This document shows, piece by piece, positions 46,140 through 53,889 of a DNA stretch of 53,889 nucleotides (position 1 is the stretch's first letter; every line of letters begins with the position of its first letter). Under the pieces are notes generated by a model. The model ran no database searches, was not told the DNA's origin, and saw nothing but the letters and a program-made list of their open reading frames with translations. The translations under genes and the position numbers were made by a program. Where the stretch lies: assembly GCA_028284045.1 (NCBI GenBank), contig JANQSN010000004.1:1-53889 (forward strand), given 5' to 3'. Origin of the DNA: Alphaproteobacteria bacterium. GTDB lineage: Bacteria; Pseudomonadota; Alphaproteobacteria; DSM-16000; Inquilinaceae.

Positions 46140-47329
46140 CGGTCGATCTCCCCGAAGACGATGTCCATCGCGCCGATGATGGCGACGGCGTCGGCCAGCA
46201 TGTGTCCCTTGGTCATCAGCTCCATGGCCTGGAGATGAACATAGCCCGGCGAGCGGATATGGCAGCGATACGGCTTGTTGGAGCCGTCGCTGACCAGATA
46301 GACGGCGAACTCGCCCTTGACCGATTCCACCGCCGTGTAGGTCTCCCCCGCGGGCACGTGATAGCCCTCGGTGTAGAGCTTGAAGTGGTGGATCAGCGCC
46401 TCCATCGAGCGCTTCATCTCCGCGCGCGGCGGGGGGGCCACCTTGTTGTCGGTCGCCTTGACCGGACCCGCCGGCATCTCGTTGAGGCACTGGCGCATGA
46501 TCTTCAGCGACTGGCGCATCTCCTCCATGCGCACGAGATAGCGCGCATAGCAGTCGCCGGTGGTGCCGATCGGCACGTCGAAGTCCATGCGGTCGTAGAC
46601 GTCGTAGGGCTGCGCCTTGCGCAGGTCCCACGGCACGCCAGAGGCGCGCAGCATCGGGCCGGAGAAGCCCCAGGCGATCGCATCCTCGCGGCTGACCACG
46701 CCGATATCCACGGTCCGCTGCTTGAAGATGCGGTTCTCGGTGAGCAGGCCCTCCAGCTCCTCCAGGAAGGCCGGAAAACCCTCCGTCCAGGCCCACATAT
46801 CCTCCGCCAGGCCGGCCGGCAGGTCCTGATGCACGCCGCCGGGACGGTAATAGGCGCAGTGCATCCGCGCCCCCGACACCCGCTCGTAGAACTCGAACAA
46901 AAGCTCGCGCTGCTCGAACGCCCACAAGGAGGGCGTGGTCGCCCCGACATCCAGCGCGAAGGTGGTGACGTTCAGGAGGTGGTTGAGCAGCCGGGTGACT
47001 TCCGCGAACAGCACGCGGACATACTGCCCGCGCACCGGCACCTCGACGCCGAGCAGCTTCTCCACCGCCAGGGCATAAGCGTGCTCCTGGCACATCGGAG
47101 CCATGTAGTCGAGGCGGTCGAAATACGGCACCGCCTGCAGATAGGTCTTGTACTCGATCAGCTTCTCGGTGCCGCGGTGCAGCAGGCCGATATGCGGGTC
47201 GGCGCGGTCGACCACCTCGCCGTCCATCTCCAGGACCAGGCGCAAGACGCCGTGGGCCGCCGGGTGCTGGGGGCCGAAATTGATGGTGTAGGGCCGGATC
47301 TCGATATCGCCCTGGTCGGCGGCGCTCAT
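46136..47329 (-). CDS. nuoD: NADH-quinone oxidoreductase subunit D (397 aa)
   Basis: This 49-kDa-type subunit forms the quinone pocket with NuoB. Signatures are [20 protein letters not shown] at the N-terminus (with the quinone-site His), [20 protein letters not shown] and [18 protein letters not shown], plus the C-terminal [13 protein letters not shown]. It is separate from nuoC by three bases; the C-D fusion of enterobacteria is absent. Confidence 0.97.
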   Translation of the reverse strand: MSAADQGDIEIRPYTINFGPQHPAAHGVLRLVLEMDGEVVDRADPHIGLLHRGTEKLIEYKTYLQAVPYFDRLDYMAPMCQEHAYALAVEKLLGVEVPVRGQYVRVLFAEVTRLLNHLLNVTTFALDVGATTPSLWAFEQRELLFEFYERVSGARMHCAYYRPGGVHQDLPAGLAEDMWAWTEGFPAFLEELEGLLTENRIFKQRTVDIGVVSREDAIAWGFSGPMLRASGVPWDLRKAQPYDVYDRMDFDVPIGTTGDCYARYLVRMEEMRQSLKIMRQCLNEMPAGPVKATDNKVAPPPRAEMKRSMEALIHHFKLYTEGYHVPAGETYTAVESVKGEFAVYLVSDGSNKPYRCHIRSPGYVHLQAMELMTKGHMLADAVAIIGAMDIVFGEIDR

Positions 47330-47332
47330 CGA

Positions 47333-47953
47333 TCAGTCCTCGTTGCCGGCGCCGGACGCCTTCTCGTCGCCCGGCAGATGCACGGTGGTCATGCCTTCCC
47401 AGGGGCTCATGAAGTCGAAGACGCGGAAGTCCTGGGTCAGGCTCACCGGCTCGTAGACCACGCGCTTTTGGGTCTCGTCGTAGCGCAGCTCGGTATAGCC
47501 GGTCAGCGGGAAGTCCTTGCGCAGCGGATGCCCCTCGAACCCGTAGTCGGTCAGGATACGCCGCAGATCCGGGTTGCCGGTGAAGAAGATGCCGTAGAGG
47601 TCCCAGGCCTCGCGCTCGAACCAGGTGGCACAGGGGAAAATCGGCGCGACGGAGGGCACGGGCGTCTCCTCATCCGTCGTGACCTTCACGCGGATGCGCT
47701 GATTATGCTTCAGACTCAACAGGTTGTAGACGACGTCGAAGCGCTCCTCGCGCTCTGGATAGTCCGCGCCGCACAGGTCGACGAGCTGACCGAACTGGCA
47801 ATTGGCGTCGTCGCGTAGATAGGTCAGCACCCGCACGATGCCGCCGCGCCGGGCGGCGATCATCAGCTCGCCATGCCGGATCTCGTAGTCCGACACGTCG
47901 GGATCGAGTTGGCGGAGATAGTCGCCGAGATCTTGCAGGGTCGGCAGGGCCAT
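47333..47953 (-). CDS. nuoC: NADH-quinone oxidoreductase subunit C (206 aa)
   Basis: This 30-kDa-type subunit of the peripheral arm shows [20 protein letters not shown] and [20 protein letters not shown] followed by [20 protein letters not shown] and [10 protein letters not shown], the family signature. Size is normal. It lies 40 bases downstream of nuoB. Confidence 0.97.
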   Translation of the reverse strand: MALPTLQDLGDYLRQLDPDVSDYEIRHGELMIAARRGGIVRVLTYLRDDANCQFGQLVDLCGADYPEREERFDVVYNLLSLKHNQRIRVKVTTDEETPVPSVAPIFPCATWFEREAWDLYGIFFTGNPDLRRILTDYGFEGHPLRKDFPLTGYTELRYDETQKRVVYEPVSLTQDFRVFDFMSPWEGMTTVHLPGDEKASGAGNED

Positions 47954-47993
47954 GGGATCGCGCCGTTATCGCGGGTGGGAAGGCGATTGCGCC

Positions 47994-48581
47994 CTAGCGG
48001 GCGATGCGGTTCTCGCGGCGGATTTTCTTCTGAAGCTGCAGAATGCCGTAGACCAGCGCCTCCGCCGTCGGCGGGCAGCCCGGCACATAGATGTCGACCG
48101 GAACGATCCGGTCGCAGCCCCGCACGACGGAGTACGAGTAGTGGTAGTAGCCGCCGCCATTGGCGCAGGAGCCCATGGAGATCACCCAGCGCGGCTCCGC
48201 CATCTGGTCGTACACCTTGCGCAGCGCCGGCGCCATCTTGTTGGTCAGGGTGCCGGCGACGACCATCACGTCGGACTGCCGCGGGCTCGGCCGCGGGATG
48301 ACGCCGATCCGGTCGAGATCGTAGCGCGCCATATAGGCGTGGATCATCTCGATGGCGCAGCAGGCCAGGCCGAAGGTCATCGGCCACAGCGATCCCGTAC
48401 GCGCCCAGGCCAGCAGGGAGTCCAGCCGGGACACCAGATAGCCCTTGTCGCGCAACTCCTCCGCCGCCGCAGCGACCAGGCGATCCTGATCGGCGCCGGG
48501 CGGAATCGGCGTGCCGATACCAACCGGGTTGGGGCCGATCGGGCCGGGGCCCGTCGCGGATGCCGCCGGGTTCACTCCCAT
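47994..48581 (-). CDS. nuoB: NADH-quinone oxidoreductase subunit B (195 aa)
   Basis: NuoB binds cluster N2, the last iron-sulphur centre before quinone. The ligands are the adjacent cysteines in [13 protein letters not shown], plus Cys in [20 protein letters not shown] and [16 protein letters not shown] chose the ATG at 48581 because GAAGAAGGGGG lies just upstream of it at Shine-Dalgarno distance. The earlier ATG at 48602 has none and would overlap nuoA by 31 bases instead of 10. The Gly/Pro-rich N-terminus is variable in the family. Confidence 0.95.
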   Translation of the reverse strand: MGVNPAASATGPGPIGPNPVGIGTPIPPGADQDRLVAAAAEELRDKGYLVSRLDSLLAWARTGSLWPMTFGLACCAIEMIHAYMARYDLDRIGVIPRPSPRQSDVMVVAGTLTNKMAPALRKVYDQMAEPRWVISMGSCANGGGYYHYSYSVVRGCDRIVPVDIYVPGCPPTAEALVYGILQLQKKIRRENRIAR

Positions 48582-48940
48582 TCCAGGGCCCCCTTCTTCC
48601 ATTCGTAGATGAAGCCGACGGTGAGGATGCCGAGGAACACCATCATCGACCAGAACCCGAACATGCCGATATCGCCGAGCGTCACCGCCCAGGGGAACAG
48701 AAATGCCACTTCTAGGTCGAAGATGATGAACAGAATGGAAACGAGGTAGAACCGCACGTCGAAGCGCGCGCGCGCATCGTCATAGGCTTCGAAGCCGCAC
48801 TCGTAGGCCGAGTTCTTCTCCGCGTCCGGCCGCTGCGGGCCGAGCACGAAGGACACGCCGACCATCAAGGCGGAGAGCACGATGGCGATGCCCAAGAACA
48901 GCAGGATCGGCAGATACTCGACCAGCATCTCCTGCGGCAT
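48572..48940 (-). CDS. nuoA: NADH-quinone oxidoreductase subunit A (122 aa)
   Basis: This three-helix membrane subunit opens the operon. It contains [20 protein letters not shown] and [20 protein letters not shown], the family signature with conserved acidic residues. The ATG at 48940 is preceded by GGGGGAGAGGAAATC, a strong ribosome-binding site. The 236 bases up to tRNA-Asp must hold the nuo promoter, but no clear pair of boxes was found. Confidence 0.97.
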   Translation of the reverse strand: MPQEMLVEYLPILLFLGIAIVLSALMVGVSFVLGPQRPDAEKNSAYECGFEAYDDARARFDVRFYLVSILFIIFDLEVAFLFPWAVTLGDIGMFGFWSMMVFLGILTVGFIYEWKKGALEWE

Positions 48941-49176
48941 GATTTCCTCTCCCCCACACCGCGGTACCGGCGCTCCTAGACCCGCCGGCCGGCGGGACCC
49001 GCATCCGGGAAACCGGCCCGGGCGCGCAACGCAACGGTTCCGAGAACCCGACCTTCTATCGGGCTTTGGCGAGGATGGGAAGAGGATGTGCCGTCGCGGC
49101 CCGCCGTCCCGGCAGCGGCATTTGCGCCGCGTACGCCAACGGCTGTGACCGGGAACGGCTGTGATCGGGCGCCGAA

Positions 49177-49253
<77 letters not shown>

Positions 49254-49383
49254 TCGGTAACCACATGCCCGGCAAGCACCGGGCCGATCCGCCCGCCGCC
49301 ATCGACAAACGCGGCGAGCGAAGGCTGATACGCCGGCCCCCGGCGCGTGTCAAGAATCAGCCGGTCGATGCCTCGATCGGCTC

Positions 49384-49417
49384 CCCACTGGGCGCTCGAT
49401 TTCGCTTCGCGAACCGG
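49384..49417 (+). repeat. 34-bp direct repeat, copy 1
   Basis: Starts CCCACTGGGCGCTCGATTTC and ends in CGAACCGG. It is identical to 49458-49491, 74 bases away. It contains two small palindromes (CCCACTGGG and TTCGCTTCGCGAA), so each copy can fold into two mini-hairpins. It lies in the spacer between tRNA-Val and tRNA-Asp. Confidence 0.9.
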
Positions 49418-49457
49418 CCCTCGCGCTGTCGCGCTCGGGAGATCTTCCTATCGACCG

Positions 49458-49491
49458 CCCACTGGGCGCTCGATTTCGCTTCGCGAACCGG
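49458..49491 (+). repeat. 34-bp direct repeat, copy 2
   Basis: Exact second copy of the repeat at 49384-49417, ending seven bases from the encoded CCA of tRNA-Val. It is flanked by a 9-bp inverted repeat, AGATCTTCC (49440-49448) and GGAAGATCT (49490-49498), which enters the tRNA 3' end. Confidence 0.9.
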
Positions 49492-49497
49492 AAGATC

Positions 49498-49573
49498 TGG
49501 TGGGCGATGACGGGATCGAACCGCCGACCCTCTCGGTGTAAACGAGATGCTCTTCCGGCTGAGCTAATCGCCC
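49498..49573 (-). tRNA. tRNA-Val (anticodon UAC)
   Basis: The 76-nt cloverleaf has acceptor GGGCGAT with ATCGCCC, D-arm GCTCAGCCGGAAGAGC, anticodon loop TTTACAC (UAC), T-arm GGCGGTTCGATCCCGTC, discriminator A and encoded CCA (49498-49500). It lies 70 bases downstream of hup on the same strand. Confidence 0.96.
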
Positions 49574-49643
49574 GATCCAGCGCGCCCCATCGACAGACCG
49601 AGGGCCGACGCGAGGCCGGCCGTCCCGGGTCAGCCGTTCAGGG

Positions 49644-49919
49644 TCAGCCGTTCAGGGAGTCTTTCAGGCCCTTGCCGGCCTTGAACTTGGGCTGCCGCGA
49701 CGCAGGGATCTGGATCTTTTCGCCGGTGCGCGGGTTGCGGCCCTCGCTGGCTGGGCGCTCCGCCACGGTGAAGATGCCGAAGCCGGCGATGCGCACCTCA
49801 TCGCCCTTCTTGAGCGCATCGGTGATCCCGTCCACCACGGCATCGATTGCCTTTGTCGCCTCCGCCTTGGAAAGCCCCGCAGTGTCCGCCACGCTGGCAA
49901 TCAACTCGTTCTTGTTCAT
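49644..49919 (-). CDS. hup: HU-family DNA-binding protein (91 aa)
   Basis: HU is a nucleoid protein that bends DNA as a dimer. MNKNELIASVADTAGLSKAE is the classical start, and GRNPRTGEKIQIPASRQPKF is the beta-arm with the intercalating proline. Length is standard. The ATG follows AGGGGGACCCA. At the 3' end a 15-bp tandem duplication copies the last codons and stop just beyond the gene (about 49629-49658). It lies downstream of lon, the usual alphaproteobacterial order. Confidence 0.97.
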   Translation of the reverse strand: MNKNELIASVADTAGLSKAEATKAIDAVVDGITDALKKGDEVRIAGFGIFTVAERPASEGRNPRTGEKIQIPASRQPKFKAGKGLKDSLNG

Positions 49920-49970
49920 TGGGTCCCCCTGCTGTCTTCTAAGTCGGTCATATCGGATGCCACACTACTC

Positions 49971-49998
49971 AATATACCGAACATCAGGGCCTCAACAG
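49971..49998 (-). promoter_or_regulatory. Candidate hup promoter
   Basis: On the minus strand CTGTTG (49993-49998) and TATATT (49971-49976) are 16 bases apart, about 50 bases before the hup ATG, in an AT-richer pocket of an otherwise GC-rich region. The -10 is good and the -35 is weak. Confidence 0.4.
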
Positions 49999-50062
49999 CC
50001 CAAAATGGTCGGGAGGACGCTTGGCCCGTCCGATGACCGTGCGGTTCGTCCGGAGACGGCAT

Positions 50063-50089
50063 CGCCGCGGCCGCTTGAGGGCCGCGGCG
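50063..50089 (-). terminator. Strong GC hairpin between lon and hup
   Basis: CGCCGCGGCC (50063-50072) pairs perfectly with GGCCGCGGCG (50080-50089) around a 7-base loop, about 55 bases past the lon stop. No T-run follows on the minus strand, so it is either a weak or factor-dependent terminator or an mRNA 3'-end stabiliser. Confidence 0.4.
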
Positions 50090-50141
50090 GCGCACCTCCG
50101 GGCCATCTCCCTTACCGCGGGCGGTTCACTCGCGCAATCCT

Positions 50142-52550
50142 TCAATGCCGAAGAACGCTGTCTTCATCCGCATCGGCAGCCATCTGTGCAACCGATTCGA
50201 CTTCTTCGGTTTCATCCCACTCAATCGCTTCGAGTGGATTGACCAGAGCATTGGCCAGCACTTCATCCACCGTCGCGGCGGTGATGATCGTCAGTCCCTT
50301 CTTCACGTTGTCAGGGATTTCGGCGAGATCCTTTTCGTTCTCCTTCGGGATGACCACCGTCGACAGACCGCCGCGCAGGGCCGCCAACAGCTTTTCCTTC
50401 AGGCCGCCGATCGGCAGCACCCGCCCGCGCAGCGTCACCTCGCCGGTCATCGCCACGTCGCGGCGCACGGGAATGCCGGTGAGCACGGAGACGATCGAGG
50501 TCACCATGGCCACCCCGGCGCTGGGACCGTCCTTCGGCGTCGCCCCTTCGGGCACATGGACATGGATGTCCTTGCGCGCGAACAGCGGCGGGCGGATGCC
50601 GAAGGCGATGCTGCGCGCCTTCACGAAGCTCTCCGCCGCCTGAACGGATTCCCGCATGACGTCGCCGAGCTTGCCGGTGGTGGTGATTCGCCCCTTGCCG
50701 GGGACCATCACCGCCTCGATCGACAGCAGCTCGCCGCCGACCTCCGTCCAGGCGAGGCCGGTGGTGACGCCCACCAGGTCGTCCTCCTCCACCTCGCCGA
50801 AGCGGAAGCGGCGCACGCCGGCCAGCTTCTCCAGGTTGCGCCGGGTGATCGCCTGCCGCTCGACGTTGCGGACCAGGATTTCCTTCACCGACTTGCGCGC
50901 CAGGCCCGACAGCTCGCGCTCCAGGTTCCGCACGCCGGCTTCGCGCGTGTAGTAGCGGATCAGGTCGCGCAAGGCGTCGTCTGAGATCGACCACTCGCCC
51001 TTCCTGAGGCCGTTCTGCTGCGTCACCTTGGGGATCAGGTGGCGGCGCGCGATCTCCAGCTTCTCATCCTCGGTGTAGCCGGGGATCCGGATGATCTCCA
51101 TGCGGTCCAACAGCGGCTGCGGCATGCGCAGCGTGTTGGCCGTGCAGATGAACATCACGTCGGAGAGGTCGTAATCGACTTCCAGATAGTGGTCGTTGAA
51201 GGTGTGGTTCTGCTCCGGGTCGAGAACTTCCAGCAGCGCCGACGACGGATCGCCGCGCCAATCGGCCCCCAGCTTGTCGACCTCGTCCAACAGGAACAGC
51301 GGGTTGGAGGTCTTGGCCTTGCGCATGCCCTGGATGACCTTGCCGGGCATGGATCCGATATAAGTGCGGCGGTGGCCGCGAATCTCCGCCTCGTCGCGCA
51401 CGCCGCCTAAGGACATGCGCACGAAGTTGCGGCCCGTCGCCCGCGCGATCGACTTGCCCAGCGACGTCTTGCCGACGCCCGGCGGCCCGACCAGGCAGAG
51501 GATCGGTCCCTTCACCTTGTTCATGCGCTGCTGAACGGCGAGGTACTCGATCATCCGCTCCTTGACCTTCTCCAGGCCGTAATGGTCCTCGTTCAGGACC
51601 GACTCGGCCAGCGGCAGGTCCTTCTTGACCTTGGAGCGCTTCTTCCACGGGATCGACAGCATCCAGTCGAGATAGTTGCGCACGACCGTCGCCTCGGCCG
51701 ACATCGGGCTCATGTTGCGGAGCTTCTTCAGCTCCTGCATGGCCTTCTCCCGCGCCTCCTTCGACAGCTTGGTGCGGTTGATGCGCTCTTCCAGCTCCTG
51801 AAGCTCGTCGCGGCCGTCCTCCGACTCGCCCAGCTCCTTCTGGATCGCCTTCATCTGCTCGTTCAGGTAGTACTCGCGCTGGGTCTTCTCCATCTGCCGC
51901 TTGACCCGGCTGCGGATGCGCTTTTCCACCTGCAGAACGCCGATCTCGCTCTCCATGAAGCCGTAGACCCGCTCCAGCCGCTCGCCGGTCGAGCTGGTCT
52001 CCAGCACCTGCTGCTTTTCCGGGATCTTCAGTGAGAGATGCGAGGCGATGGTGTCCGCGAGCTTGCTGGGGTCGTCGATCTGGTTCACCGAGACCAGCAC
52101 TTCCGGCGGGATCTTCTTGTTCAGCTTGATGTACTGCTCGAACTGGGAGATCGCGGCCCGGCCCAGGGCTTCCAGCTCCTCCGCATCGCCGCCGACATCC
52201 TCGATCACCTCCACGGCGGCCTGGAAGAACGCCTCGTTGTCCTCGTAGCGCACGATGCGGGCGCGGCGCCGCCCCTCCACCAGCACCTTGACGGTGCCGT
52301 CAGGCAATTTGAGCATCTGCAGGACGGTGCCGATGGTGCCGACGGTGAAGATGTCGGCCGGCCCCGGATCGTCCTGCGCGGCGCTCTTCTGCGTCGCCAG
52401 CAGGATCTGCTTGTCGTCCTTCATGACGTCTTCCAGCGCGCGGACCGACTTCTCGCGTCCGACGAACAGCGGGACGATCATGTGCGGAAAGACGACGATG
52501 TCGCGCAGCGGCAAGACCGGATAACGCGGTCCCGAGGTCAGTTCGAACAT
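50142..52550 (-). CDS. lon: ATP-dependent protease Lon (802 aa)
   Basis: This AAA+ serine protease degrades damaged and regulatory proteins. An N-terminal substrate-recognition domain (YPVLPLRDIVVFPHMIVPLF) and coiled-coil are followed by Walker A VGPPGVGKTSLGKSIA and Walker B LFLLDEVDKLG. The protease domain has the Ser677-Lys720 dyad in PKDGPSAGVAM and GGLKEKLLAAL. The C-terminus carries an acidic tail (WDETEEVESV...). Length is standard. A CTTGACG sequence at 52704-52710 could be part of a heat-shock-type promoter, but no convincing -10 accompanies it. Confidence 0.97.
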   Translation of the reverse strand: MFELTSGPRYPVLPLRDIVVFPHMIVPLFVGREKSVRALEDVMKDDKQILLATQKSAAQDDPGPADIFTVGTIGTVLQMLKLPDGTVKVLVEGRRRARIVRYEDNEAFFQAAVEVIEDVGGDAEELEALGRAAISQFEQYIKLNKKIPPEVLVSVNQIDDPSKLADTIASHLSLKIPEKQQVLETSSTGERLERVYGFMESEIGVLQVEKRIRSRVKRQMEKTQREYYLNEQMKAIQKELGESEDGRDELQELEERINRTKLSKEAREKAMQELKKLRNMSPMSAEATVVRNYLDWMLSIPWKKRSKVKKDLPLAESVLNEDHYGLEKVKERMIEYLAVQQRMNKVKGPILCLVGPPGVGKTSLGKSIARATGRNFVRMSLGGVRDEAEIRGHRRTYIGSMPGKVIQGMRKAKTSNPLFLLDEVDKLGADWRGDPSSALLEVLDPEQNHTFNDHYLEVDYDLSDVMFICTANTLRMPQPLLDRMEIIRIPGYTEDEKLEIARRHLIPKVTQQNGLRKGEWSISDDALRDLIRYYTREAGVRNLERELSGLARKSVKEILVRNVERQAITRRNLEKLAGVRRFRFGEVEEDDLVGVTTGLAWTEVGGELLSIEAVMVPGKGRITTTGKLGDVMRESVQAAESFVKARSIAFGIRPPLFARKDIHVHVPEGATPKDGPSAGVAMVTSIVSVLTGIPVRRDVAMTGEVTLRGRVLPIGGLKEKLLAALRGGLSTVVIPKENEKDLAEIPDNVKKGLTIITAATVDEVLANALVNPLEAIEWDETEEVESVAQMAADADEDSVLRH

Positions 52551-52787
52551 TCTGGTTCAAGTCCTTTCCCACCGGCCCGGCGGGCGATGCCCTATCGTGG
52601 CGCCGGTGCTGATCCAAGTCCTGTCGATCGCGGATCGGAGGGCCCCGCCCAAGCGGCCATCCGCCGATCCCGATGCCCTAACACGTGGCCTGTCCGGGCG
52701 ATGCGTCAAGAGCGCCATGGGCAACGGCGCTGGCGCCGGGAACCGACGGCGCGCGTCCTGGACCACCGTCGGGCGGGCGAGCCGGTC

Positions 52788-53026
52788 TCAGTCGGCGATC
52801 GGCTGAGGATCCGCCGCGGTCAGCCCCGGCACCAGAACCGTGGATTGGTGGAGGCCCCGATCATAGGCAGTTAACGGGCCGGCCGGGGTTTCCGGCGAAT
52901 AGACATCGCAGTTCGACGCCTGTCGACACCAGTTGGCGCCGACACGCTCGACATAGCCCGTCGCATCGAACTCGGCGCAAGCCCCCAAGAGGAGCGCGCC
53001 CACAATCGCCGCGCAGCGCCGGCCGG

Positions 53027-53030
<4 letters not shown>
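52788..53030 (-). CDS. Small predicted lipoprotein between clpX and lon (80 aa)
   Basis: The signal peptide [18 protein letters not shown] carries a lipobox (LLGAC), so lipidation is expected. The mature part, about 62 residues, contains [17 protein letters not shown] with two cysteines seven apart. No family is recognised. Its ATG overlaps the clpX stop by four bases, so translation is likely coupled to clpX, which is unusual for an exported protein. The 237 bases to lon hold no other gene. Confidence 0.7.

Positions 53031-53889
<859 letters not shown>

Noticed and set aside
49384..49491. CRISPR array from the two 34-bp repeats
   Set aside because: Only two copies with one 40-base spacer, no cas genes, and the repeat lies in a tRNA spacer. 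No CRISPR array was seen elsewhere in the window.
50063..50089. Confident rho-independent terminator after lon
   Set aside because: The stem is very strong but no T-tract follows on the minus strand, so it is listed only at low confidence.

Overview
The window is chromosomal DNA of a high-GC alphaproteobacterium. The gene families and gene order fit Rhodospirillales or a relative, which is an inference from gene content and not a database result. Supporting evidence: a full 14-gene nuo (complex I) cluster with separate nuoC and nuoD; the series clpX, lon, hup, tRNA-Val, tRNA-Asp, nuoA-N, birA, coaX, rnj, mce, DUF1467; a short ProS; and an mfd, sdhE, recG neighbourhood. Nearly all core genes lie on the minus strand.

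Layout. (1) 1-7.55 kb is an accessory region ending at the 3' end of a tRNA-Ser(UGA) gene. It holds two large, visibly AT-rich genes for exported trypsin-like serine proteases that also carry peptidoglycan-binding-like modules (694-2688 and 3812-5740). Around them are decayed IS630 and IS3 transposase genes, an apparently complete IS481-family element with long terminal inverted repeats, and two pieces that look like the N- and C-terminal halves of a broken secreted thermonuclease gene. (2) 7.9-13.9 kb: betaine-homocysteine methyltransferase with a hairpin-rich leader, a gap of about 1.15 kb without a recognisable gene, an HD-domain phosphohydrolase, an exported protein, and phnM plus a DUF1045 (2H phosphoesterase) gene without C-P lyase core genes. 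(3) 14-23.8 kb: a DsbA-family oxidoreductase, mfd, sdhE, recG, a DUF502 membrane protein, a Crp/Fnr regulator, a GlxA-type regulator and a small lipoprotein. (4) 23.9-30.5 kb: lolD and lolC, proS, an exported protein, a divergent purine permease, a candidate small RNA with a strong intrinsic terminator, tag and a DUF1467 gene. (5) 30.5-48.9 kb: mce, rnj, coaX, birA and nuoN to nuoA, tightly packed and often overlapping by 4-10 bases. (6) 49.1-53.9 kb: tRNA-Asp, a pair of 34-bp direct repeats, tRNA-Val, hup, lon, a small lipoprotein gene and the 5'-truncated clpX.

How the genes work together: the nuo block encodes NADH:quinone oxidoreductase. BirA, CoaX, RNase J and methylmalonyl-CoA epimerase are housekeeping genes fused to its 3' end. 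Lon, ClpX and HU form a proteolysis and nucleoid group. Mfd and RecG are DNA repair translocases, joined by Tag further along. LolC and LolD export lipoproteins, two of which may be the small lipoproteins encoded here. The least ordinary parts are the protease island next to tRNA-Ser and the candidate regulatory RNAs.
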